Shown: positions 9,685 through 18,040 of the stretch, in pieces | How the letters are laid out: each line of letters starts with the position of its first letter | Numbering within the stretch: the stretch's first letter is position 1 | NCBI GenBank assembly: GCA_024679565.1 | Contig: JAIBDD010000001.1 | Location: forward strand, 62,001-126,000 | DNA: 64,000 bases | Reading direction: 5' to 3' | From: Bacteroidota bacterium | Lineage (GTDB): Bacteria; Bacteroidota; Bacteroidia; NS11-12g; UBA9320 | Position numbers and translations under genes: made by a program | Notes under the pieces: model-generated | Databases searched by the model: none | The model's input: the letters and a program-made list of their open reading frames with translations, nothing else | What the model was told of the DNA's origin: nothing

Positions 9685-10179
9685 ATGAAATATTACTTCC
9701 TCATAATCATAGGCCTGTTGTTGCTAGGAAGTTCATGTTCAAACGTAGGCGATACAGCCCCATCTTTCAAATTAAAGACAGCCGATGGGTATCTGCTTAA
9801 CTCCAATAATCTCAAGGATAAAATAGTAGTAGTAAATGTATGGGCAACATGGTGCCCAACCTGTATTCAAGAAATCCCTGCGTTAAATAGGTTACAAGCT
9901 AAATACGCCGAAGACACATCAATTGTATTTATAGGATTTTGCGAGGAAGGAGCAAATGATATGAACCAGGTCTTAAAACGTTTTCCGTTTAATTATCATC
10001 AAGTGGCTAATGCTGGCAAGTACAGTGATCAACTGCAAACCAGAGTGGTGAAAACATTTCCTCAAAATTTGATAATAAATAACAAATTTGAAATTGTTTT
10101 TGAGGTCTCTGATGGGTCGTTTAATATCTTTCGATCTTTGGATGAAAAAATTACCGAATTGATTAATAATAGAGAATAG
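9685..10179 (+). CDS. TlpA/ResA-like thioredoxin lipoprotein
   Basis: A periplasmic thiol-disulfide oxidoreductase: the thioredoxin motif WATWC57PTC60 follows the strand KIVVVNV, and a cis-proline region (FPQNLII) is present. The N-terminus (MKYYFLIIIGLLLLGSSC) is a lipoprotein signal, so I place the start at this ATG and not at the in-frame TTG at 9649, which would put a polar extension before the signal. Such proteins reduce disulfides in cytochrome c maturation or other envelope proteins; the partner here is unknown. Confidence 0.88.
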   Translation: MKYYFLIIIGLLLLGSSCSNVGDTAPSFKLKTADGYLLNSNNLKDKIVVVNVWATWCPTCIQEIPALNRLQAKYAEDTSIVFIGFCEEGANDMNQVLKRFPFNYHQVANAGKYSDQLQTRVVKTFPQNLIINNKFEIVFEVSDGSFNIFRSLDEKITELINNRE

Positions 10180-10190
10180 AATATTTCCTC

Positions 10191-11390
10191 ATGACGTGTC
10201 ACGAAGAATCTTATAATCAAGCTGAACTGAAGCTTAGTATTTTTGACTCAGTGAATTTGTTGAACCAAGAACATTGGAATGCGATTGTGCCACCCAATGA
10301 GGTTTATTTGACGCTTCCATATTTAAAGGCACTTGAATCGACACTAGCCGACCGTATTGACTTTAGGTATATATTATTCTACAGTGAAACGTTTCAGCCT
10401 TTAGGGGTGGCTATAGTTCAGCTACTTCGTTTTACAAATGATGACTTGAATACCGATGATCTTCATGATCGATTTGGTCATTACGTTTCAGAAAAATTCA
10501 TTCATAATCTAGATGCTCGCGTATTGCTCTGTGGCAATGCATTTTCGACGGGTGAAAATGGCTTTATATTTTGCGATACTGTATCAAACGATATGGCCAA
10601 GCGTAATTTAAGCCGAGCCTTAAACCGAATCAAACGCGACGAGAAAAAAGCCAATAATGGCGTTTCTATTATCCTATTGAAGGATTTCTGGCCAAAGAGC
10701 TTTAATGGGATGGAAGTGTTAGAGCATGATGGCTTCAGTCATTTTGAGATTGATGTAAACATGGTGGTTAAAATGAAACCCAATTGGCAATCGTTCGATG
10801 ACTATTTGTGTGACTTGGTAACGAAGTTTCGAACCAAGGTGAAAGGCATCTATAAAAAGTCTAGTGCTTTGAGAATGAAACCCTTAACGCCAGAAGAAAT
10901 TGCCCAATACCAAGATAGAATAGACCAGTTGTACGGTGATGTATTAGAGCGTGCTGACTACCGGTTTGGCAATTTGAAAGCAGACACTTTCCGAATGTTT
11001 GCCGAGTCTATGCCAAAAGACTTTCGTTTGGCAGGCTACTTCCTCCAAGACGAATTGGTAGGATTTAGTACCTGTTTTAAAGGAAATGAAGTGGTTGATG
11101 CCAATTTTGTTGGGATTGATTACAGATACAACCACGAATACGCCATCTACCAAAGAATGTTATGCGACTTCATTCAATACACGATTGACTGTGGGTTGCA
11201 AGAGTTAAGACTTGGAAGAACTGCAGAGGAGATCAAAAGTACACTTGGCGCAGAGCCTATACATATGAAGCTGTACGTAAAGCATAAAAACCATATTACC
11301 AACAAGTTGGTAAAGCCTATTGTAGGATTGATAAAGCCAAGTAAATTCGGAACTCGAAAACCGTTTAAAGCGGTTTTATATCAACAGTAA
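10191..11390 (+). CDS. GNAT-fold acyltransferase-like protein
   Basis: A 399-residue cytosolic protein whose C-terminal half (about 200-360) resembles a GNAT N-acyltransferase domain of the BioF2/FemAB-like type, with the segments LAGYFLQDELVGFSTCF and LRLGRTAEEIKSTLG. The N-terminal half is less clear. Substrate unknown; amino-acyl transfer to a cell-envelope or lipid acceptor is possible. The stop and the next start share bases (TAATG), so translation is probably coupled to the DUF457 gene. Confidence 0.65.
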   Translation: MTCHEESYNQAELKLSIFDSVNLLNQEHWNAIVPPNEVYLTLPYLKALESTLADRIDFRYILFYSETFQPLGVAIVQLLRFTNDDLNTDDLHDRFGHYVSEKFIHNLDARVLLCGNAFSTGENGFIFCDTVSNDMAKRNLSRALNRIKRDEKKANNGVSIILLKDFWPKSFNGMEVLEHDGFSHFEIDVNMVVKMKPNWQSFDDYLCDLVTKFRTKVKGIYKKSSALRMKPLTPEEIAQYQDRIDQLYGDVLERADYRFGNLKADTFRMFAESMPKDFRLAGYFLQDELVGFSTCFKGNEVVDANFVGIDYRYNHEYAIYQRMLCDFIQYTIDCGLQELRLGRTAEEIKSTLGAEPIHMKLYVKHKNHITNKLVKPIVGLIKPSKFGTRKPFKAVLYQQ

Positions 11391-12430
11391 TGGATTCATT
11401 AACGCAAATCGTACTCGGTGCCGCAGTTGGAGAGGCTACACTGGGCAAGAAAGTTGGGAACAAAGCAATGCTTTGGGGCGCCATTGCGGGCACAATCCCT
11501 GATTTAGATGTGATTGGGCGATCGTTTTTAGATGATATCACAGCACTTGAGTGGCATAGAGGGATCTCGCATAGTCTGTTCTTTAGCATTGTGGCTTCTA
11601 TAGCTTTAGGATGGCTGTTACATCGGTTTCATAGATCTAGAAAAAATGAAGCCACGGCAAAACAATGGACTTGGATGTTTTTTATGGCGCTGGTCACGCA
11701 TCCATTGCTTGATTGCCATACCACATGGGGCACCCAATTCTTTTGGCCATTAGACTTAAGAATTGCATACAATAACATTAATGTGGTGGACCCGATTTAC
11801 ACTATCCCATTTTTAGTTTTGGTTATTGCGGCGTTGGTAACACGTCGAGGGACAAAAAGGCGGGCAAAGCTGAACAACTTAGGCATTATTTTGAGTAGTG
11901 CGTATATGCTTCTAACGATTGGGCTGAAAGGGTTGACGTTTCATACGTTTAAGAATAGTTTGACGGACCAAAACATTGACTATACATCCATATCAAATCG
12001 GCCTACGATGTTTAACAGTATGCTGTGGACAGCCAATGTCGAAACGAAAGATTCTTTCTTGATTGGATACTATTCATTCTTTGATAAGGATAAACATATC
12101 TCTTTTATAGGTCATCAGAAAGATCAGTATAAAATCGACTCTATTCGGGACGAACCCCAAATTAAACGTTTACTTAAAATAACGAAGGGGTGGTACGTTA
12201 TACGAGAAAAGGAAGATACGTTGATGTTGTGTGATCTTCGATTTGGCGAATTTGAAGAAGGTAGCGATGAGTTTGTATTTACACACAAGCTGGTACATAG
12301 GAGCGGGGAGTGGATTGTTGAGCAGGTAGATCCTAAATTTTCCTTTGCTGATATACCTGAATTTATGGCGGTACTATCTGAACGAATCAGGGGAGATAAA
12401 GAGGCATTAAAAAAGCCCCTCATAGAATGA
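11390..12430 (+). CDS. Membrane-bound metal-dependent hydrolase, DUF457/YdjM-like
   Basis: A 346-residue protein starting MDSLTQIVLGAAVGE, the typical opening of the DUF457 family. Conserved putative metal ligands are visible: D38 and D40 in PDLD, H56 in WHRGISH (with H61), and the THPLLDCHTTWG segment. Several membrane helices lie in the first 190 residues; the last 150 form a soluble tail. The family is called hydrolase by analogy; no substrate is established. Its last codons contain the terminator of the convergent DUF1761 gene. Confidence 0.85.
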   Translation: MDSLTQIVLGAAVGEATLGKKVGNKAMLWGAIAGTIPDLDVIGRSFLDDITALEWHRGISHSLFFSIVASIALGWLLHRFHRSRKNEATAKQWTWMFFMALVTHPLLDCHTTWGTQFFWPLDLRIAYNNINVVDPIYTIPFLVLVIAALVTRRGTKRRAKLNNLGIILSSAYMLLTIGLKGLTFHTFKNSLTDQNIDYTSISNRPTMFNSMLWTANVETKDSFLIGYYSFFDKDKHISFIGHQKDQYKIDSIRDEPQIKRLLKITKGWYVIREKEDTLMLCDLRFGEFEEGSDEFVFTHKLVHRSGEWIVEQVDPKFSFADIPEFMAVLSERIRGDKEALKKPLIE

Positions 12431-12436
12431 GAGGCT
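12409..12436 (-). terminator. Rho-independent terminator of the DUF1761 gene
   Basis: Arms 12414-12423 (AGCCCCTCAT) and 12427-12436 (ATGAGAGGCT) pair at nine of ten positions around a 3-nt loop. On the minus strand the stem runs into a T-tract (12414-12409). The hairpin lies inside the last codons and stop of the plus-strand hydrolase gene. Confidence 0.75.
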
Positions 12437-12460
12437 ATTGGTAAATTTGAGTTAATCGAT

Positions 12461-12573
12461 TTACGAAAACTGACAAATAACGCCACCCATTAGGGTAAGC
12501 GTTACTATCCAATATCCACCGTTAACTAAAGCATATTTAAGCCCTTTTCTTTCAAATAGAGCATTTGTTATAA
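12461..12573 (-). pseudogene. Out-of-frame C-terminal part of the DUF1761 gene
   Basis: Read in the next frame from about 12575 down to a TAA at 12463-12461, the minus strand encodes TNALFERKGLKYALVNGGYW and then a final hydrophobic helix, exactly what a DUF1761 protein needs after FFAMPV. One missing base near 12574 would account for the break. It is therefore the displaced C-terminus of the gene at 12568-12951, caused by mutation or a sequence error. Confidence 0.75.
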
Positions 12574-12951
12574 TACCGGCATAGCAAAGAAAAGTCCGCC
12601 GAAAAATCCATGTATGGAGCCATGTCTAAAATCTCTCCAGTTTCTCATCCAACCTTCATGATTTGCATTGAGATACTCAATCGTTTGGTTATAGGATTCT
12701 TCTTGTCCAAAGAAAAGAGAAAACAAATGATTTTGGTGAATCACCATACCGTTCACGGCATAGGAAAGCATAAATGCCAAGACAAAACCTAGCCCGAAAA
12801 TAACAACCATGTTTCCACCTTTTACTTTTTCGTCGGTCATTCCAGATGCCTCCATCCAAGCTTTGCCAAACACTTTTGGGTTATACCAAATAAACCCAAT
12901 AATCATTGGCACTAAAGCAGCTAACACCAGAATGGGGAAATTTAAAATCAT
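12568..12951 (-). CDS. DUF1761 membrane protein, truncated by frameshift
   Basis: The open frame gives 127 residues with an opening membrane helix (LVLAALVPMIIGFIWYNP), a second helix (VVIFGLGFVLAFML) and the HGFFGGLFFAMPV segment, all typical of the small DUF1761 membrane family. Family members continue for about 35 more residues with a last helix. That part is present downstream in another frame, so the open frame ends early at an out-of-phase TAA. Function unknown. A consensus -7 box (12981-12974) lies 22 bp before the ATG. Confidence 0.8.
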   Translation of the reverse strand: MILNFPILVLAALVPMIIGFIWYNPKVFGKAWMEASGMTDEKVKGGNMVVIFGLGFVLAFMLSYAVNGMVIHQNHLFSLFFGQEESYNQTIEYLNANHEGWMRNWRDFRHGSIHGFFGGLFFAMPVL

Positions 12952-12973
12952 ACTATTACTCTTTTAATCAAGT

Positions 12974-12981
12974 CAAATATA
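12974..12981 (-). promoter_or_regulatory. Promoter -7 box for the DUF1761 gene
   Basis: The minus strand reads TATATTTG, an exact TAnnTTTG match, 22 bp upstream of the ATG at 12951. Confidence 0.5.
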
Positions 12982-13010
12982 GCGGATTTGACAAACTAAT
13001 AAATTCAATG

Positions 13011-13625
13011 CTACAGGTAATACGCGTGGTAAAAGAGTCTTAGACTGAATGCAATGAGCAAGATGCCAATACCCTTATACAGTTTAATTAAGAAGTGAGG
13101 TTCAATAACCCTACGCAAATATTTAGAACCAAAAACTTTCAGCGTGTCTGTAGTGATGATGCCCAATAGAGCAGCGCAAAGGAACATAACTACCTTATAT
13201 TCAGTGTCATAACTTAGTTTTGCTTTTCCAATCATGGCAATCCAAACCATAAAAACAAATGGGTTTACGAAATTGATTAGAAATGCTTTAGTGAAAAATG
13301 TCACATAATCTCTTTTCTTTTTTACCCTCACTGTTGTTCCTGGGAGTTTAGGTTTAAAAATGTACCCTAAACCAAATACCACCAAGATAGCGCCTCCAAC
13401 TACGGCTAACCAAAACTCGTTTTGCTTGGTGCCATTTTCAAATAGCTTAGAGGCCCAGAAGTAGCACAAAATGATCACTGCTGCGTCACTCATCACAATC
13501 CCAATGGCGGCAGATATGCCACTTCTGGTACCGTGTTCAAGACTAATTTGCAACAGGTAAAAAAATACAGGGCCGATGAAAAACATCATGGCTAAACCAA
13601 AAAGCAAACCTTGCACTACGGACAT
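13011..13625 (-). CDS. LysE-family translocator
   Basis: A 204-residue inner-membrane protein with about six hydrophobic helices and the family opening FGLAMMFFIGPVFFYLL, followed by a small-residue-rich GISAAIGIVMSDAAVI helix. LysE/RhtB proteins export amino acids; the substrate here is not predictable. A near-consensus -7 box (TATTTTCG, 13637-13630) ends four bases before the ATG, so the transcript may be leaderless. Confidence 0.9.
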   Translation of the reverse strand: MSVVQGLLFGLAMMFFIGPVFFYLLQISLEHGTRSGISAAIGIVMSDAAVIILCYFWASKLFENGTKQNEFWLAVVGGAILVVFGLGYIFKPKLPGTTVRVKKKRDYVTFFTKAFLINFVNPFVFMVWIAMIGKAKLSYDTEYKVVMFLCAALLGIITTDTLKVFGSKYLRRVIEPHFLIKLYKGIGILLIAFSLRLFYHAYYL

Positions 13626-13752
13626 GGTGCGAAAATATGTAAAGATACGGTGAAGCGCATGCGTCTAATCATAAGATTAATTAAGTGTTATTGCGCTGCC
13701 AATTGTGCGAAAATCTTACTCATTGTGAATAGGTTGTTATCATAGTTGATAA

Positions 13753-14154
13753 GACTCAGGTTATGCTGATGGAACAGTTACTGCAGCTCAGTTTATTCGG
13801 CCATATGATGTAGGTGTATATGATGCTGGGAATGTATATGTAGCAGATGATCACTCCAACAGAATCCGTAAAATCTCTTCATCTGGGGTAGTCTGGGGTA
13901 GTTACCAAACTTGCAGGTTGTGATTCGTTGGTTTCACCAAGTGGAAATTATACTTGGATAAGGTCAGGCACGTATATCGATACTATAACAAATGGCGGAG
14001 GCTGCGATAGCATTATCACTATCAACTTAACAATTAAAGCTACGCCAACACCATTGAAGGGCAAGCCTTACAACTTGATTTATCGAGTCAAACAATGGGA
14101 ATCTACTTTATCATAATCGATTCTGGTGAATCGTTTAAATTCATCAAAGAGTAG
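13753..14154 (+). pseudogene. Decayed T9SS-sorted NHL-repeat protein
   Basis: Three frames must be joined. From 13753 comes an NHL repeat (GYADGTVTAAQF, then GNVYVADDHSNRIRKISSSG). A 10-bp tandem duplication at 13883-13902 then breaks the frame; removing one copy restores the NHL ending SSGVVTKLAG. The second frame (13899-14050) has NYTWIRSGTYIDT and GCDSIITINLTI, a repeat common in T9SS cargo. The third frame (14062-14154) gives the end of a type A sorting domain (LDLSSQTMGIYFIII, ending FKFIKE and TAG). A stop lies just upstream and there is no start or signal peptide. This fills most of the 13626-14299 gap. Confidence 0.8.
13883..13902 (+). repeat. 10-bp tandem duplication (CTGGGGTAGT x2)
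   Basis: Two perfect, adjacent copies at 13883-13892 and 13893-13902. The length is not a multiple of three, so the duplication shifts the NHL-repeat frame into a stop at 13921. Confidence 0.9.
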
Positions 14155-14203
14155 TGAGAAAACGTTTAAATGCTTGAAAAGTAATTGCTTTCAGGTATAT
14201 ATT

Positions 14204-14238
14204 AAAAAGCGATCAGTCTACTGACTGGTGGCTTTTTT
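14204..14238 (+). terminator. Rho-independent terminator of the decayed T9SS gene
   Basis: AAAAAGC (14204-14210) and CAGTC pair with GACTG and GCTTTTT around a TACT loop, ending in a T-tract. It lies 50 bp after the TAG of the decayed gene, so the remnant kept its original 3' end. Confidence 0.8.
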
Positions 14239-14275
14239 GTAAGTAGAAACCACTTTACATATATGTTTAGAGTCT

Positions 14276-14283
14276 TATATTTG
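14276..14283 (+). promoter_or_regulatory. Promoter -7 box for TMTC-like gene
   Basis: TATATTTG is an exact TAnnTTTG match. Transcription would begin near 14290, downstream of the in-frame GTG at 14285, so the ATG at 14300 is the better start. Confidence 0.5.
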
Positions 14284-14299
14284 AGTGTTCAGTAATAGT

Positions 14300-16285
14300 A
14301 TGAGAGAAATCCTAAAGTCGTTAACCTCCGTTGATAAGAAAGGAATTGGAATCATTTGGTTATTAGCCGTGATAGTTTTTGGCAATGGTATTCAAGGGGA
14401 GTACTTAATGACATGGGATGATAATCAACAAATAGTTGAAAATGAAGATGTTAAGACCTTGACGTTTTCTTCAATTAAAAACTACTTCACAAAATACTAC
14501 GTTGGTTCGTACCAACCTTTAGCCTCTTTTTCGTTCGGTATTGAATATGCCATTTTCGGTAAAAACGCTAAAGTTCATCACGTTACAAATTTGATTCTAC
14601 ACCTATTAAATATTGTCTTGGTGTATTGCTTAGTGCTTGCATTATTTCAAGAAAAGTACATACCATTAATTGTGACGGCATTTTTTGCCATCAATCCCTT
14701 TCAGACTGAAGTTTTAGGGTGGATATCTACCAGGAGTACACTTCTTTACGCTTTTTTCATTTTGTGGGCATCAAACATTTTTGTTTTTCATATAAAGAAA
14801 GACGAAGGTAAAATAACAGCAGCTACATTGTTCAAAGTATTGTTCTTATACGTCCTTGCTACACTCACAAAATCCGCATCCATTGTTTTTCCATTCACAT
14901 TAATGCTGCTCTGCGTGTTCGTAGTTAGAAAATGGAATCGTAAACTGATACTTCAAATACTGCCCTTTTTTGGGGTATCAATTGCCGCTGGACTGATAAG
15001 TATATCTTCTCGTCAATCGGGTGGAGATACGTTTAGTAAGTTCTATTCCTTTTATTCAATTAAAGAGCATATAATCATACGGCTTAAGACCTTATATTTT
15101 TATTTGATTGAGCCATTTTATCAAACCAAGCTTCACATATATCGCGCCTTTATAACCAGTCCAGATCAAATAACAGGTGAGCTATTGCCAGACAGTTATG
15201 TATGGCAAGGATTAATCGCATTGGTCGTATTACTATTGTTGGTCGTTTTAGCCTTTCGATATCGTAGAAAGGATGTTGGGAGACTCTTAATTTTTAGCTT
15301 GGTTTGGTTTTTTGTAAATATTGGGCTGCACTTTAATTTTTTCGCAGTGAGCATCAATATGTTAGCAGAACGTTATATGTATTTGCCAATTATCGCACTT
15401 GCGCTTTTATTGGTTGCGTTGATAAAAATGATGGTGATTTCGTATCCCAACATAAAGGTAAAGACTGCATACATGTTGGTCTTTGTGCCGCTGTTTGTTT
15501 TTTATGGAATCACTTCTTATAAACAAGTTGGAACTTGGAAAAATGAAATGAGTTTGTATAAACACGATATCAAATACACTCAATATCATTATAGCTTTCT
15601 GCAATTAGGCCGGATGTATCACAAAAGAAAACATTTGCAAAAATCTTTGGAAACGTTCAATGCACATGTAAAAATGAATCCAAACGAAACTAAAATCTAT
15701 CTTTATCGTGCTTTATTGATTGCTGACATGGGAGATGTTGCCTACGCCGAAAAAGACCTGTACAGGATACTCGATTTAAGGAAAAAAACCTCAGGGGGCA
15801 CGGATAAAAAAAAATTATTTGGTCAAGCGTTTTATCACCTCGGATTGATCTGGCAAAAAAGCGACAAGGCCAAGTCATTGAATTATTTAGATAGTGCCAT
15901 TCAATATCAAAACGCTGATGCGGTTGTGCTCAAACAACAACTGAATCAGTTTAAAAGTAATGGGCTACCAACAACCTCTAAATCAGGATACGATTACAAA
16001 TCAAAGCTTTCAGAGAAAGACATGGACGAGGGGGGGAGTGTCTATGAAATTGTTCCAAAAGCAATTCAAGTAGGGGAATACGATAAAGCACTGTTTTATA
16101 TAGATATGATGCAATATGTCGCACCTGATTCAGTAATGACCTACATATACAAAGCAGTAGCATTAATTGGCGTTAAACAATACGCTGAAGCGCAAAGTGT
16201 TTTGGAAGATGCGATAGTTGGTAAAAACTTATCATCACCGCGTTTACAAGAATTGCTAAGTGTTGCTAAAAATGGAATCGAGTAA
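14300..16285 (+). CDS. GT-C glycosyltransferase-like membrane protein with TPR tail (TMTC-like)
   Basis: A 661-residue protein. The first 390 residues hold about ten membrane helices with an early acidic motif (TWDDNQQ, near 39-44) in the first large loop, as in GT-C enzymes that use lipid-linked sugars. The LINPFQTEVLGWIS-type segment (here AINPFQTEVLGW) and the C-terminal tetratricopeptide repeats (about 405-655) match the eukaryotic-like TMTC protein O-mannosyltransferase architecture seen in many bacteria. The acceptor is unknown; envelope or secreted proteins are plausible. ATG 14300 was chosen because the -7 box would place the transcript start after the upstream GTG. Confidence 0.78.
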   Translation: MREILKSLTSVDKKGIGIIWLLAVIVFGNGIQGEYLMTWDDNQQIVENEDVKTLTFSSIKNYFTKYYVGSYQPLASFSFGIEYAIFGKNAKVHHVTNLILHLLNIVLVYCLVLALFQEKYIPLIVTAFFAINPFQTEVLGWISTRSTLLYAFFILWASNIFVFHIKKDEGKITAATLFKVLFLYVLATLTKSASIVFPFTLMLLCVFVVRKWNRKLILQILPFFGVSIAAGLISISSRQSGGDTFSKFYSFYSIKEHIIIRLKTLYFYLIEPFYQTKLHIYRAFITSPDQITGELLPDSYVWQGLIALVVLLLLVVLAFRYRRKDVGRLLIFSLVWFFVNIGLHFNFFAVSINMLAERYMYLPIIALALLLVALIKMMVISYPNIKVKTAYMLVFVPLFVFYGITSYKQVGTWKNEMSLYKHDIKYTQYHYSFLQLGRMYHKRKHLQKSLETFNAHVKMNPNETKIYLYRALLIADMGDVAYAEKDLYRILDLRKKTSGGTDKKKLFGQAFYHLGLIWQKSDKAKSLNYLDSAIQYQNADAVVLKQQLNQFKSNGLPTTSKSGYDYKSKLSEKDMDEGGSVYEIVPKAIQVGEYDKALFYIDMMQYVAPDSVMTYIYKAVALIGVKQYAEAQSVLEDAIVGKNLSSPRLQELLSVAKNGIE

Positions 16286-16362
16286 GGTTATTAACGATTA
16301 AGTGGACAATTGTTCTTTATCAACAATCTAAAGGTTCAATTCATTAAACTGTTACGCAATCG

Positions 16363-16370
16363 TATTTTTG
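16363..16370 (+). promoter_or_regulatory. Promoter -7 box for DUF2130 gene
   Basis: TATTTTTG, an exact TAnnTTTG match, ends four bases before the ATG at 16375. With the usual spacing, transcription would begin at about the start codon. Confidence 0.55.
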
Positions 16371-16374
16371 TGTT

Positions 16375-17628
16375 ATGGATCAATCCACTCAAGTTGTCTG
16401 TCCGAAATGCGGTGAAAACATTGATGTTAACACCTTAGTTGCGCATCAAGTTGAAGAAAGTCTAAAATCCAAGTACGAAGCAGAAAAGAAGAGAAATCAA
16501 CAAGTCCTGCAAGAGCAACAAAAAGCACTTCAACTTAAAGAACAGGCGTTTGAAGAAACACGTCGTAAAGAAAATGAGTTGTTTCGTGAGCGCTTAGAGG
16601 CGAAACTTAAGGAAGAAGCCAAAAAGCAGGAAATAAAAATTCAGACCAAAATTGACGAAGAGCAGTCAGAACGTATTGCCTTGATTGAAAAAGAGCTTGC
16701 TCAAAAGTCAGAACAGATTAAGGAGCTCAATAGAACTAAAGCGGAAATCGAACAGCTTAAGAGAGAAAAAGCGGAAGTAAAAGACAAACTAGAGGTTGAG
16801 TTACAGCAAAAACTAAATGCGCAATTAGGAGAGGAGCGTATAAAAATTCAGAAACTAGAGCAGGAGAAAAACGAGTTAAAACTTCGAGAGTTAGCCAAGC
16901 AGTTAGAGGACCAAAAAAAGCTGACAGACGACATGAAGAGAAAGCAGGAGCAAGGGTCCATGCAACTTCAAGGAGAAATACAAGAGTTGGCTATTGAAGA
17001 GTGGTTAATGGCAGAATTCCCGCTAGACACGGTGGATGAGATTAAGAAAGGCGCAAGGGGTGGAGATTGCATGCAAATTGTAAATACACGGTTACGCCAG
17101 AATTGTGGTAAAATTTACTACGAAAGCAAGCGTACGAAAGACTTTCAAAACGCATGGATAGAGAAGTTTAAAGACGATATTAGAGACAGAAATGCCAATA
17201 TTGGCGTGTTGGTTACAGAGGTAATGCCTAGTGATATGGATCGTTTGGGCTTAAAAGATGGAATTTGGATCTGTAATTTTGAAGAATTTAAAGGATTGAG
17301 CAAGGTTCTTAGACAATCCATTGTGATGTTAGACCAAAGCGTCGAAACCCAGGCCAATAAAGGAGATAAAATGGGTATGTTGTACGATTTCTTGACAAGT
17401 AATGAATTTAAATTACAAATTGAAGGGATTGTAGATGGTTTTACAACAATGCAAACGGATTTAGATTCTGAAAGAAGATCGATGCAACGTATTTGGAAGT
17501 CACGCGAGAAGCAAATAGAGCGCGTGATTAACAATACGGTGGCCATGTATGGCTCTATTAAAGGCATAGCTGGCAATGCGATAGGTAATATTCAGGCTTT
17601 GGAATTAGGCCCAGCCGACGACGAGTAA
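16375..17628 (+). CDS. DUF2130 protein with zinc ribbon and coiled coil
   Basis: A 417-residue cytosolic protein. It opens with a CPKCG zinc-ribbon half-site (CxxC near 9-12), continues as a very charged Lys/Glu/Gln-rich coiled coil (about 30-205) and ends with the DUF2130 domain (about 205-400), which contains ARGGDCMQIV and GKIYYESKRTKDFQNAWI. The last motif resembles a restriction-like nuclease core (Y-E-S-K), so a DNA-related role is often suspected but not shown. It has its own promoter-like box and terminator, so it is a single-gene unit. Confidence 0.88.
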   Translation: MDQSTQVVCPKCGENIDVNTLVAHQVEESLKSKYEAEKKRNQQVLQEQQKALQLKEQAFEETRRKENELFRERLEAKLKEEAKKQEIKIQTKIDEEQSERIALIEKELAQKSEQIKELNRTKAEIEQLKREKAEVKDKLEVELQQKLNAQLGEERIKIQKLEQEKNELKLRELAKQLEDQKKLTDDMKRKQEQGSMQLQGEIQELAIEEWLMAEFPLDTVDEIKKGARGGDCMQIVNTRLRQNCGKIYYESKRTKDFQNAWIEKFKDDIRDRNANIGVLVTEVMPSDMDRLGLKDGIWICNFEEFKGLSKVLRQSIVMLDQSVETQANKGDKMGMLYDFLTSNEFKLQIEGIVDGFTTMQTDLDSERRSMQRIWKSREKQIERVINNTVAMYGSIKGIAGNAIGNIQALELGPADDE

Positions 17629-17644
17629 GGTCGGCGTTGTTTTA
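17614..17644 (+). terminator. Terminator overlapping the DUF2130 stop
   Basis: GCCGAC (17614-17619) pairs with GTCGGC (17630-17635), followed by GTTGTTTT. The TAA at 17626-17628 lies in the loop, so terminator and stop codon overlap. Confidence 0.65.
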
Positions 17645-17914
17645 CTTTAAATACTTCTTGTCAACGTAAAATGTTCCAAACGGAATTATCGACGCGATTA
17701 GCACGATAAAAGTCTTTTTGTTATCCCATTTTTGCTCAGCACGAATTACCATGGCCAGAATGATATAGGCAATAAATAATAATCCATGTGGCATGCCTAG
17801 CATTTTCACGTAGCTTGGGTCTTCTCCAAAGTATTTAATTGGAGTAGCGATAAACAAGAGTAATATGTAAGATACACCTTCCAGAAAGGCAATAACTCTA
17901 AAGCTTTTAATCAT
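17642..17914 (-). CDS. DUF3817 membrane protein
   Basis: A 90-residue protein with three hydrophobic helices and the family pattern RVIAFLEGVSYILLLFIATPIKY followed by GMPHGLLFIAYI. DUF3817 proteins are small integral membrane proteins of unknown function. It is on its own, convergent with DUF2130. Confidence 0.85.
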   Translation of the reverse strand: MIKSFRVIAFLEGVSYILLLFIATPIKYFGEDPSYVKMLGMPHGLLFIAYIILAMVIRAEQKWDNKKTFIVLIASIIPFGTFYVDKKYLK

Positions 17915-18007
17915 GTTGCAAGATTAATAGATTCGAAGTTAAATGCCTACTTTATTCTTTAATCCTATTTGCTCATAATATATATTATGTTAACTAGTGT
18001 AGCAATA

Positions 18008-18037
18008 AATAAAGCCATGATTTCACACGGCCTTATT
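18008..18037 (-). terminator. Terminator after the TPR gene
   Basis: On the minus strand AATAAGGCC pairs with GGCTTTATT over nine positions with one G-U pair and a 12-nt loop. It starts 4 bp after the stop of the TPR gene, and a short AT-rich stretch follows. Confidence 0.6.
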
Positions 18038-18040
18038 CTT

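Noticed and set aside
12124-12486. 120-codon open frame on the minus strand under the DUF457 gene
   Set aside because: It is antisense to a well-supported gene, has no family features, and overlaps the DUF1761 terminator.
13928-14116. Short open frame of 62 codons in the gap before the TMTC-like gene
   Set aside because: It is the middle frame of the decayed T9SS/NHL gene; its C-terminus runs out of frame with the sorting-domain tail, and it has no signal or promoter.
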